Shown here in pieces: positions 8,041 to 16,600 of a stretch of 64,000 bases of DNA. The translations under genes were made by a program, and so were the position numbers. Each line of letters starts with the position of its first letter. The stretch's first letter is position 1. The stretch comes from a bacterium (GTDB lineage: Bacteria > Cyanobacteriota > Vampirovibrionia > Gastranaerophilales > JAILCC01): positions 1 to 64,000 of the forward strand of contig JAILCC010000013.1 in NCBI GenBank assembly GCA_024680555.1, in the 5' to 3' direction. A model generated the notes under the pieces. That model saw nothing but the letters and a program-made list of their open reading frames with translations, did not search any database and was not told the DNA's origin.

Positions 8041-8460
8041 ATGGCAGAAGTTACGGCAATTTCTAACAACGTACCTGTAACAGTTGAGGAAAAAGTACAA
8101 CCGAAAATTGATACAAATGACGATTTAACCAACGAGGACGAAAGCGTTTTCACTATGGAAGAAGCATTAAGTATTGCAGAAAACCAAAAACCTGAAGAAG
8201 TAGAAAAAGAAAACAAATATAGTTTTGCGGACGATGCTATTGACGAAGTAAAAGATTTTACAAAAATGATAGCTTTCGGTCTTGTTGAAGCACCGATAGA
8301 GATTACGGCATTCGCTACCAAGTTGACATTTGCGGCGGCTGAAGATATTACTCTGAGAGTTGCATCAGGTGTGCGTAAAGTTGCGGATTTTGTGGGGAAT
8401 ACCTGTGATTCAATTTTCGGAAGCGAAAAAGCTCCGGTTCCGGCTCCCATAAACGAATAA
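8041..8460 (+). CDS. Unknown acidic protein with amphipathic C-terminal half
   Basis: A 139-residue product of no recognised family, with an excellent ribosome binding site (AAGGAGG, spacing 8). Residues 1-65 are low-complexity and acidic (many E, D and N), and the second half (about 70-125) reads as amphipathic or weakly hydrophobic helices (IAFGLVEAPIEITAFATKLTF, VASGVRKVADFVGNT), ending in a proline-rich tail. No signal peptide or clear membrane span. It stands alone between the divergently read HIT operon and the dfx promoter. The 229-nt upstream gap has no other gene. Confidence 0.7.
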   Translation: MAEVTAISNNVPVTVEEKVQPKIDTNDDLTNEDESVFTMEEALSIAENQKPEEVEKENKYSFADDAIDEVKDFTKMIAFGLVEAPIEITAFATKLTFAAAEDITLRVASGVRKVADFVGNTCDSIFGSEKAPVPAPINE

Positions 8461-8510
8461 TATTATTGAAATTGTTTAATTCCCCGATTGGCGAATGCGG
8501 CTTTGGCTAC

Positions 8511-8538
8511 TTGGCTTTATACTGTTAGATGTTATAAA
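8511..8538 (+). promoter_or_regulatory. Possible sigma-70 promoter for dfx-ftn
   Basis: TTGGCT (8511-8516), 16-nt spacer, TATAAA (8533-8538), about 15 nt before the dfx ATG. No operator-like palindrome for a peroxide or iron regulator was recognised around it. Confidence 0.4.
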
Positions 8539-8552
8539 GCGGAGATATCCTT

Positions 8553-8951
8553 ATGGCTAAACAGTTTGAAATATATAAATGTGAAATTTGCGGAAATATT
8601 ATTGAAGTTCTCTTTGGCGCCGCAGGTGAACTTGTGTGCTGCGGAGAACCAATGACTCTTATGATAGAAAAAACGCAAGAAGAAATGCATGAAAAGCATT
8701 TACCCGTATTGGAAAAAGGTCTGAGCGGAGATGTTATTGTTAAAGTTGGTGAAGTTCCCCACCCTATGACCAAAGAGCATTATATACAGATGATAGAGGT
8801 TTTTACCAAGGACGGAATTCTTGAAAGAAAGTATTTATTTCCTAGCCAAAAACCTGAATTTTTGATAAAATTAAATCAAGGTATAACTCATGCTCGTGAG
8901 TATTGCAATATTCATGGGTTGTGGATGAAAGGAGAAAACAATGTTATCTAA
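8553..8951 (+). CDS. dfx: Desulfoferrodoxin / superoxide reductase
   Basis: Reduces superoxide to hydrogen peroxide without releasing oxygen, a typical anaerobe defence. The 132-residue protein has the N-terminal rubredoxin-like desulforedoxin domain (CEICG near residue 10 and VCCGEPM near 28, the four-cysteine iron site). The superoxide reductase domain follows, with HEKHLPV (about 49), GEVPHPMTKEHYI (about 68) and the C-terminal CNIHGLW supplying the His4-Cys iron site. Both iron centres are complete, so it is the two-iron type. It overlaps ftn by 11 nt, so oxygen defence and iron storage are co-expressed. Confidence 0.95.
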   Translation: MAKQFEIYKCEICGNIIEVLFGAAGELVCCGEPMTLMIEKTQEEMHEKHLPVLEKGLSGDVIVKVGEVPHPMTKEHYIQMIEVFTKDGILERKYLFPSQKPEFLIKLNQGITHAREYCNIHGLWMKGENNVI

Positions 8952-9429
8952 GAAGATGGAAGCTGAATTTAATACTCAAATTAACAAAGAAATGTATTCT
9001 GCATATCTTTATCTCGCAATGTCAACTTATTGTGCAAATGTTGGATGCTGCGGATATGCAAGCTGGTTAAAAGTTCAAGCCAATGAAGAAATGGAACATG
9101 CAATGAAAATGTATGATTATGTCCTTGAAAGAGGCGGCGATGTCGTTCTTGAGGCTATTGAAAAACCGCAATCAACTTGGAATAATCTTGTAGATGTTTG
9201 TGAAAATGTATTGAAACACGAACAATATGTTACAAGCTGCATAAATCACCTTATGGGAGTTGCGGTTGAAGAAAAAGATTATGCTTCAAATTCTTTCCTT
9301 ACTTGGTATGTAAATGAACAAATTGAAGAAGAAGCAAATGCTGATGAACTTTGTAAAAAAACAAAATTTGCAGGCGATGATAAAAATGCTATTTTGCTTT
9401 TGAACGAAAAATTGGCAGAAAGAAAATAG
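8941..9429 (+). CDS. ftn: Bacterial ferritin (non-heme)
   Basis: Iron-storage protein of 162 residues that oxidises Fe(II) and stores it in a 24-mer shell. The four-helix ferritin pattern is complete: NKEMYSAYLYLAMS (first helix, ferroxidase Glu), ANEEMEHAMKM (Glu and His ligands), and FLTWYVNEQIEEEANADEL (Gln and Glu ligands) before the last helix. GGAGAAAACA lies upstream within the end of dfx, so translation is coupled. Removal of free iron fits with the superoxide reductase encoded just before it. A terminator follows at 9451. Confidence 0.95.
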   Translation: MLSKKMEAEFNTQINKEMYSAYLYLAMSTYCANVGCCGYASWLKVQANEEMEHAMKMYDYVLERGGDVVLEAIEKPQSTWNNLVDVCENVLKHEQYVTSCINHLMGVAVEEKDYASNSFLTWYVNEQIEEEANADELCKKTKFAGDDKNAILLLNEKLAERK

Positions 9430-9450
9430 CGTAAATTAATAATATTGGAA

Positions 9451-9472
9451 AAGGGGCAAATGCCCCTTTTTT
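9451..9472 (+). terminator. Terminator after dfx-ftn
   Basis: AAGGGGCA-AA-TGCCCCTT stem followed by T residues, directly downstream of ftn. Confidence 0.9.
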
Positions 9473-9513
9473 GTTCAAATTGTTAATTTTTGTAAAAGTT
9501 TTTCCGGAATTTC

Positions 9514-9540
9514 TAAAGAATTTTGTTTCGATGCCGATAA
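9514..9540 (+). promoter_or_regulatory. Sigma-28 (FliA) type promoter 1
   Basis: TAAAGAAT (9514-9521), 11-nt spacer, GCCGATAA (9533-9540). The enterobacterial FliA consensus is TAAAGTTT-N11-GCCGATAA, so the -10 half is a perfect match. It ends 32 nt before the ATG of the EF-hand/thioredoxin gene. Confidence 0.75.
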
Positions 9541-9572
9541 CACTAATGAGTAATTAGCACAAGGATTTTGGC

Positions 9573-11117
9573 ATGGAAATAGATAAAATTCAATTCGGAC
9601 AAATGGCTGAACAAAGAGGGGTTGATGCCGCTTTTGAAGATTTGGATGTAAACAATGACGGCAGAATTACTTCTGCTGATTTGGAGTTGGCGAAAAACAG
9701 CGACATAAAAAATTCTATTGCGAATATCCTTGATGGTGTTGATGAAGACAATGATATTGTTCTTCTTGATGAAACAGAAGAACTTTCTTCTATGGTTAAA
9801 GCAGGAGGAAAGAAATCTTCCGCTGCCGAAGAAGAGTGGTTGGACACAACAAGAGAACAGTCGGCAAAAGACGGTATTCCCGTTACCGATAAAGAGAATT
9901 TTGAAAAAGATGTGCTGAACAGTACAGGTGTAACTTATGTGGTTATGGGGTATCTCGGCGGATGTTCTCATTGCAATGAATTAGAAGCTGTCTTGGCTCA
10001 ATTTAAGGATGAATTAAAGGATGTTTGTAATATCTATAATATGAGCTGGGGCGAAAATATTGATTTTTGCAGGGATTTAGCATATAACCAAGCAGGCGTA
10101 AAACCGCCCGCAGGATTTCCTTGTGTTTTGAAATTTTATAACGGTAAGCTTGTTTCAAGAACGTATTCCGGTTACGGTAGTTCTACGAATGTTGATGCAC
10201 AGGCTTCTTGGGCAGGTGAAGCATTTTATACCGGTTATCAGTATAAGGATGAAAATGGGCGTACAAAATCCTGTAAGGAGTACAATCCGCAAACTCACAG
10301 TTTGGAATGGAAACATACACCTATGTTAATCGATTTGATTAAGAAAGATGTTGCGGAAACTAAAGAAAATCCTAATGTGTTAAGGGATGCAAACGGTCAG
10401 TTACGAACTACTGCCGATAGATTTGATGAAGATGTGAAAAAATCAAAAGGCACGACATACGTTGTTATGGGGTGTATCGGTTGCAATGCAATGTTGATGG
10501 GTAATATAAGGCAAAACCAAAGTAAGCTTGCAGGAGTGGCAAATGTCTTCCAAATGGACTGGGAAGATAGTGCAAATACGGAATTATGCAGAAAAATTGC
10601 CTATGAAATGGGTAAACTCGAATATCCTGCGCATTTTCCGGTTGTAGCAAAATTCGTTGACGGTGAATTTGTTGAAATTATACCTCGAACAAATGACCAC
10701 AGTACTTGGCGTGACGATGCAATACAAGCACTTATTGATAATGCGGTTGGCACACCTCAGTTGAACGGACAAACTGATACCTCCGCTGAGAAAGCTAATG
10801 AGGAAGAAACGACTCAAATGGAAAAAACGGGGGCAGATAATCAGGATAAAGTTAAAGTTGAATTAAAAAGCAAGTTAAAATCTCTTAGAAATGACATTTA
10901 CGAAAAAGAATTTTGGCGAATACAGCTTCAAAATAAAGCTGATGAAATAAAAGAAGAATATAAAAAACAAAAAGAAAACTCGCAAAATTCTTCTAATTCT
11001 AATTTGGAAAATTTAAAATCTCAGGAAAAAATATACACTACTCAGCTGGATTCGGTAAATGCCGAAATAAGCAGGTTGAACTTATTGTATCTTGAAATAG
11101 AAGAGCAATTAAAATAA
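9573..11117 (+). CDS. EF-hand protein with two thioredoxin-like domains and coiled coil
   Basis: A 514-residue protein with an unusual domain order. Residues 1-12 carry the 'IQFGQ' opening; residues 21-40 form a canonical EF-hand loop (DVNNDGRITSAD, Ca2+ ligands from D25), with a degenerate second loop near 57-68. Two thioredoxin-like domains follow: residues about 118-200 with VVMGYLGGCSHC (C131/C134) and about 290-375 with VVMGCIGCNAM (C301/C304); each has a later FPCVLKFYNGK or FPVVAKFVDGE strand of the thioredoxin type with its cis-proline region. Residues about 420-514 are a Lys/Glu-rich coiled coil. No signal peptide or membrane span is seen. AAGGAT precedes the ATG, and a FliA-type promoter lies upstream. 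Role unknown; calcium-dependent thiol chemistry is only a guess. Confidence 0.8.
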   Translation: MEIDKIQFGQMAEQRGVDAAFEDLDVNNDGRITSADLELAKNSDIKNSIANILDGVDEDNDIVLLDETEELSSMVKAGGKKSSAAEEEWLDTTREQSAKDGIPVTDKENFEKDVLNSTGVTYVVMGYLGGCSHCNELEAVLAQFKDELKDVCNIYNMSWGENIDFCRDLAYNQAGVKPPAGFPCVLKFYNGKLVSRTYSGYGSSTNVDAQASWAGEAFYTGYQYKDENGRTKSCKEYNPQTHSLEWKHTPMLIDLIKKDVAETKENPNVLRDANGQLRTTADRFDEDVKKSKGTTYVVMGCIGCNAMLMGNIRQNQSKLAGVANVFQMDWEDSANTELCRKIAYEMGKLEYPAHFPVVAKFVDGEFVEIIPRTNDHSTWRDDAIQALIDNAVGTPQLNGQTDTSAEKANEEETTQMEKTGADNQDKVKVELKSKLKSLRNDIYEKEFWRIQLQNKADEIKEEYKKQKENSQNSSNSNLENLKSQEKIYTTQLDSVNAEISRLNLLYLEIEEQLK

Positions 11118-11143
11118 CTTTCTGATGCTAATTTAATATTTTC

Positions 11144-11172
11144 TTGTATCAACAATTTTTTATGAGTATAAT
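11144..11172 (+). promoter_or_regulatory. Sigma-70 promoter for dnaB
   Basis: TTGTAT (11144-11149), 17-nt spacer, TATAAT (11167-11172), 30 nt before the dnaB ATG. Confidence 0.7.
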
Positions 11173-11202
11173 GGAATAACTCATTATGTTGTTGGGGATA
11201 GC

Positions 11203-12552
11203 ATGGATAAGAAGAAATTGCCGCCGCAGAGCATAGAAGCGGAAGAAAATGTATTAGGTGCGATGTTGATAAACCCTCTTGTGGTTCCTCGTATTGCTGA
11301 AATATTGTCGGCTGATATGTTTTATGACCCTGCCAATCAAGAAATATATGCTGCAATTATGGAGCTTTTTAACACTGTACGTCCTATCGATATTGTTACT
11401 GTTTCGGAATTGTTGAATTCAAAAAATAAGCTTAAACTCGTAGGTGGCAGGTCTAAAATCAATGATTTGGCGGTTCACGTTGTTACAACTGCCAATGCTG
11501 AATATTATGCCCAAATTGTTGCTGAAAAATCCGAACTGAGAGATTTAATAAATACAGGTTCCGACATTGTGGAAAAAGCGTATGATGAAGATTCAGCGAG
11601 TGTAGTATTGGAACTTGCGGAAAGTGCAATATTTTCTATCGCACAAAAACGTACGAAATCCGACCTTGTTCATGTCAAAGATATTGTCGGTGAAGCATAT
11701 GAACAGATTGATGCAAGATATCATAACAGTGGCGAATTAGCAGGTGTAACCAGCGGTTTTTATGACCTTGATGCCCTGACGTCAGGCTTTCAAAAATCAG
11801 ACCTTATAATTTTGGCGGCAAGACCGTCAGTCGGTAAAACTACTTTTGCGATGAATATTGCTCAGAATGTTGCAACAATAGCTAAAAAGCCTGTTTTGAT
11901 TTTTTCTCTTGAGATGAAAAAAGACCAAATTGTCCGCCGTATGCTTTGTTCTCAAGCAGAAGTTGATATGGGCAGACTTAATACAGGCAGAATGCAAAAC
12001 AAGGACTGGCTTGATTTGTCGGATGCAATGGGTGTTCTTGCGGAAGCTCCTATCTATATTGACGACACCCCGGTTTTAACGATTACCGATTTGCGTGCAA
12101 AATGCCGTAAAGCTGCCATGAAACTCGGTGATATCGGTCTTATTGTAATTGACTACTTGCAGCTTATGGAAGGTAGCACAAAGGGCGGTAATCAGGATAC
12201 AAACCGTGTTAATGTTATTTCTGCTATTTCAAGAGGGCTGAAGGCTATAGCAAGAGAAATTGATGTTCCGATAATTGCGCTTTCTCAGCTATCACGTGAT
12301 ATTGAAAAACGTCAAACAAAAATGCCGATGCTTTCCGACCTTCGTGAATCCGGTTCTATCGAACAAGATGCCGATATCGTTATGTTTATACACAGAGAAG
12401 ATTATTACGGCAGAGAAGATGTTGAAGTTGAAAACAGAGGTAAGGCAAAAATCATTATTGCAAAGCAAAGAAACGGTCAGGTCGGAGATATAGAACTCTT
12501 GTTCCAAGCTAATATTACGAAGTTTAAAAACAAGGCAAAACGTGAACTTTAA
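11203..12552 (+). CDS. dnaB: Replicative DNA helicase DnaB
   Basis: Hexameric helicase that unwinds DNA at the replication fork. The 449-residue product has the N-terminal DnaB domain (PPQSIEAEENVLGAMLINP, residues 6-25), then the RecA-like core. The core carries Walker A RPSVGKTTFAMN (about 205-217), FSLEMKKDQIVRRML, Walker B LIVIDYLQLM (about 310), ALSQLSRDIEKR, SDLRESGSIEQDADIVMFIHRE, and a C-terminal AKQRNGQVGDIELLF. Length is normal and no intein is present. The start ATG has GGGGAT upstream and its own promoter at 11144. Confidence 0.97.
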   Translation: MDKKKLPPQSIEAEENVLGAMLINPLVVPRIAEILSADMFYDPANQEIYAAIMELFNTVRPIDIVTVSELLNSKNKLKLVGGRSKINDLAVHVVTTANAEYYAQIVAEKSELRDLINTGSDIVEKAYDEDSASVVLELAESAIFSIAQKRTKSDLVHVKDIVGEAYEQIDARYHNSGELAGVTSGFYDLDALTSGFQKSDLIILAARPSVGKTTFAMNIAQNVATIAKKPVLIFSLEMKKDQIVRRMLCSQAEVDMGRLNTGRMQNKDWLDLSDAMGVLAEAPIYIDDTPVLTITDLRAKCRKAAMKLGDIGLIVIDYLQLMEGSTKGGNQDTNRVNVISAISRGLKAIAREIDVPIIALSQLSRDIEKRQTKMPMLSDLRESGSIEQDADIVMFIHREDYYGREDVEVENRGKAKIIIAKQRNGQVGDIELLFQANITKFKNKAKREL

Positions 12553-12579
12553 GAAATCGTAACAAAGGTTGATTGTCTA

Positions 12580-12608
12580 TCGACTAAACTTGAAACATGA
12601 GATATAAT
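12580..12608 (+). promoter_or_regulatory. Possible promoter for tdk
   Basis: Good -10 hexamer TATAAT (12603-12608) with a poor -35 (TCGACT, 12580-12585) at 17-nt spacing. It would give a leader of about 115 nt containing the hairpin at 12621-12650. Confidence 0.4.
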
Positions 12609-12620
12609 GAAAATGTTCTC

Positions 12621-12650
12621 GTTGGGGCATGCCAAAGGCGGAGTCCCGAC
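12621..12650 (+). other. Stem-loop in tdk leader
   Basis: GTTGGG (12621-12626) pairs with CCCGAC (12645-12650), one G-U pair, enclosing a small inner hairpin GCC-AAA-GGC (12631-12639). No T-run follows, so it is not a terminator. The inner part resembles the central hairpin of the rpsH/rplF repeats only loosely. Confidence 0.4.
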
Positions 12651-12731
12651 AATTAGGGAGAAAGATGTAAGGGGTTTGCAGATACTTATATAGTATGACT
12701 CCTATTTTACTCCACATTATGAGGAGCAGGA

Positions 12732-13358
12732 TTGTATAATTACAGATTTGAACTAATTACAGGTCCTATGAGTTGTGGCAAAACCGAAGAATTGCTTCGC
12801 AGGTTGAGACGTGCGACCATTGCGGGCAAGAGAATTAAGGTTTTCTCTCCGTTGATGGATACAAGAGTTTTGGCTGACTGTATTGAATCAAGAACAGGCA
12901 GCAGGATGGAAGCGCTCAAAGTCAGAAGCGCAAGAGAGATTTTGGAATACATTAAAGATACCGATGAAATCATTGCAATTGACGAGCTGCAATTTTTCGA
13001 CAGTGCTATAGTCGGTGTGATAAGAACCCTTATGGCCAATGGTAAAAAGGTTATTGGTGCAGGGTTAGAATTAGATTTTAAGGAAGAACCGTTTGGTTGT
13101 ATGCCGCAATTGCTATGCTATGCGGACAAAATTGATAAGTTGAGTGCCATTTGTATGAAATGCGGAAGCGAGCACGGTGTCAGAACGCAGCGTCTTATTG
13201 ACGGGGAACCTGCGGATAAAAATTCGCCGCTTATTATGATTGGCGGTGATGAAACATACGAAGCCCGCTGCTTGAACTGTTATGAAATTAACAATGAATT
13301 TCATTCAATAAAAGGCACAATAGAGAGTAAAAGAAAACAAGAGTTCGTTATTCACTAA
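12732..13358 (+). CDS. tdk: Thymidine kinase (type II)
   Basis: Phosphorylates thymidine in nucleotide salvage. The 208-residue protein has the P-loop GPMSCGKTEELLRR (about residues 11-24), the Walker B/lid region IIAIDELQFFD (about 80-90), LDFKEEPFGCMPQLL, and the zinc-binding pairs CMKC (about 140) and CLNC near 180 that mark type II enzymes. The start is a TTG at 12732: GAGGAG sits 5 nt upstream and the family N-terminus fits; no better ATG exists nearby. It sits alone after dnaB with its own likely promoter and a strong terminator. Confidence 0.93.
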   Translation: MYNYRFELITGPMSCGKTEELLRRLRRATIAGKRIKVFSPLMDTRVLADCIESRTGSRMEALKVRSAREILEYIKDTDEIIAIDELQFFDSAIVGVIRTLMANGKKVIGAGLELDFKEEPFGCMPQLLCYADKIDKLSAICMKCGSEHGVRTQRLIDGEPADKNSPLIMIGGDETYEARCLNCYEINNEFHSIKGTIESKRKQEFVIH

Positions 13359-13385
13359 CGAACTAACTTGCCATGATGCGTCCTT

Positions 13386-13414
13386 TCTCACACTTTTCCG
13401 TGTGAGATTTTTTT
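13386..13414 (+). terminator. Terminator after tdk
   Basis: Perfect 8-bp stem TCTCACAC/GTGTGAGA with a 6-nt loop and seven T residues. Confidence 0.92.
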
Positions 13415-13458
13415 GCGGATTTTGGTCTGCTGTTGCAATACAGACCAAAAGGAATGCC
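13415..13458 (+). repeat. Variant of the 27.4-kb repeat with perfect inverted repeat
   Basis: TTTTGGTCTG (13420-13429) and CAGACCAAAA (13441-13450) form a perfect 10-bp inverted repeat over an 11-nt loop. The frame GCGGATTTTG ... CAGACCAAAAGGAATGCC resembles the direct repeats at 27357 and 27463 (GCGAATTTTG ... CAGACCGAAGGGAATGCC). The rest of the 309-nt gap between tdk and the giant gene is AT-rich and holds the FliA-type promoter. Confidence 0.5.
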
Positions 13459-13594
13459 ATCTCAATGAGTAAAATTATGAGATATAATTTGATTTTCTCA
13501 TATATAAATATGACTTTTATAAAGAAACGCCCAAGTTTTTTAAAAATAAGCTATAATTACTATGTAACGTTTTTTTACATTGTTCCGTTTTAAT

Positions 13595-13622
13595 TAAAGT
13601 TTTATATATATGCTGCCGATAG
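13595..13622 (+). promoter_or_regulatory. Sigma-28 (FliA) type promoter 2
   Basis: TAAAGTTT (13595-13602, perfect -35), 12-nt spacer, GCCGATAG (13615-13622). It lies 45 nt before the ATG of the 4,397-residue repeat protein. Confidence 0.7.
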
Positions 13623-13667
13623 GTATTAAGTGTTTTTCAGGGAGTGTGTGTAAATAGGAGAAATAGT

Positions 13668-16600
13668 ATGCCTGACGTAAATAATTTGGGTAAAAGAATT
13701 GTCAATTACGCAGAAGTAAACAAGATTGAGCAAGATGAAGCTAAAAAAGCATTAGAAAAGGAAGATACCAGACAGGATGAAGAAGGTGTTTCTGGTATTG
13801 AGACCTTTGATGCCGATGAAAGTGTTATTGCAGAACAAGAATATAAAGCAATGATAGACAGGCTCAGGCTTGCCGGAAAACTCGAAACAATAAATCTTGT
13901 TGATTCTGATGGTAATGATTTGGGCATATCAGTACTGGTAAATAAAAGTGAAACCGGAGCAAACTATTCTTATACGTTCAAAGATAATAAATTAACCATA
14001 AATGCAAATAAATGTATTGTTTCAATCGGGGTAAATGAAAACCTGACGGATGCAGCTGCTATTGATGCAGCAAAACAAAATGCCGCAAATATAGAAGTTG
14101 TATTTAGCGGTGTTCACGTAAAATTAAATTCTGATGTTGCGGTAAAGCAAATTACGAGCAGTGCGATAAATGCAATTATAAACGGTTCCAATGATGCTGA
14201 TACTATTATTTCAACAGGTATGAATACAACAGTTAACGCAAGAGGCGGAAACGATACGGTTGTTTCAAAAGGTATGAAAGATGTAGTTCGTGGCGGCTCG
14301 GGTAATGATAATATTACAGCCACAGGTATGGGTTCCAACGTATTTGGTACGGAGGGAAGAAATACCATATCCGCAAACGGTGTAGGTATGTTTATTGATT
14401 CCGGTAAAGGCGAGAGCACCCTTAATGTTCATGGTAATTCTATTGCAATCAGCGGCGGTGTGTCAGGGAACAATCAAATTAATGCACAAGGTCAAGATAT
14501 TAAGGTAATAAGCGGAAACGCTTCTAATGACATTACTTTATCGGGAACAAATGTTTCTGTTGAATATGATAACGAAACAACTGGTGATGTTAATACTGCC
14601 GATAAAATTGTTATAAACGGAGAAACCGTTCAAGAAAAAGTTATTGATGAGGCAAACGGCTTTGATGCAAACGGGTACAGAACTGTTTCTGACGGAAAAG
14701 GCGGAACACGCAAACTAAATTATAACGGTTACGATGCTAACGGTTACAATATTGATGGATATAATGCGCAAGGTTATAACGCAAGAGGACTTGATAAAGA
14801 CAATTATAATATTGACGGATACAAGGCTGTTACCGGTACAGACGGCGAAACTCGCCTTGTTGACAAAGATGGCTATGACCAAGACGGTTATAATCCCGAC
14901 AAAATAGGAACCGATGAATATTATAAAGGTGACTATAACGAATACGGCTTTGATGAAAACGGATACGATAAAGACGGTTACAATATGTGGGGGGTAGATA
15001 GAAACGGAAATTCTCAAGTCCATAATGACGGATTTGATGCCAACGGCAGGTTGTGGCAAAACGGAAAATTGTATACGGGTATTTATAGCGTAAATAACTT
15101 GATGTATGAAAAAGGTGATTTGCTCACAGGCGTCAGCTCGGTAGACCAAAAACTTTATAAGTCAGGGGAGCTTGACAAAGTAAAACAGGATTATAAAGGA
15201 AAACTCTATACAGATGGCAGTTTAGATACGACTAAACAGGATTTTAATAATGTTTTGTATATAGGCGGTTCAAAATCAACAAATCCGGAAGATGAATTTG
15301 AAAGAAAACTCTATCATAACGGTAGTTTGACGACAGGTACGATTCTTTCTTCCACGAATAAATTGTATACAAACGGAAGTCTTGCCCCCGGACTTATTCA
15401 ATATAGCGGAAACAATCTTTGGTATAATAACGGTGAACTTGCAAACGGTAAAATTGGCGATAAGTACTTTGAGGGCGGGGTAGAAAAAGACGAGCCCGAA
15501 CATCCCGAAAATGGTATTGATGCACTCGGCAGACGTTGGATAAATAATGAACTTGCAAACGATGTTATTGTTGATGAAACAGAAAAGACCTATGAGGGTA
15601 CCACAGAAAAAGCTACTCTCAAAGAATATCATTTGTATGACGGCGGATTCCTTTCAACTGAAGAAAATAAAGTTGTAAACGATAACGGGAAGAAATATCT
15701 TTTCTACAAAGGTTCTCTTGTTCAAGGTGAATATTTGTACAAACAAGATGATGTGGAAATTTTGTTCCAACAAGGTACTCCCGCATCAGGTTTGGTAACT
15801 TACGGTGAAAAAACGTATTATAACGGCTACAAAGCTGACGGTGCTATTTATGAAAACGGTGTTCCGACTTTGTATGCTCAAGGCAATGTTGATACCACGG
15901 AAAAACTTGTTCCGAACATAAATAATCCGTACACGAACAAGACCGAAACAGTTTTGTTTAAAGACGGAACTATAGCAAGCGGTTTGGAAACATTTGGCGG
16001 TGTAACATACTACAACGGTACTCCCGCAACAGGTGAATATAACGGTTCTACTTATGAAAACGGACAAAAAGTAACCGGAAAAGTCGTTGCTGATGACGGA
16101 AAACTGTATGTTGACGGTGATTTGGCAGACGGAACACAAGAACATGATGACAAATTGTATGTTGATGGTGTAAAAACCAATGTAGCAGAAACTGAACATG
16201 ACGGCAAATTGTATCTGAGCGGCGAAAAAGCTACAGGTACACAGGTTTCTAATACAAATGTGCTTTATATTGACGGTGAAAAAGCAGCAGGAAATCAAGA
16301 ATACAACGGCACTTTGTATGTTGATGGTGAACGAGCACAAGGTGTAGTGGGCGAATACCACTATACTGACGGTCAATTGACCAACGGTACTGTTAACGGT
16401 GTTGAATATGTCGGCGGTGAAGTTGCGTTTAACCCCGCTACTGCGGTAGAAGCAACTGAAGATGTTGTAACTGCGGTAGTAAATTTGGCGATGAAAGTTT
16501 CGGCTTCATTTGGTGCTGAAATTCAAAACGTTGCTGCATCCACAACAGAGGGAGTCTCACTTGTTAATGTAAAATATACTGATGACGGCTCTGCAATTAA

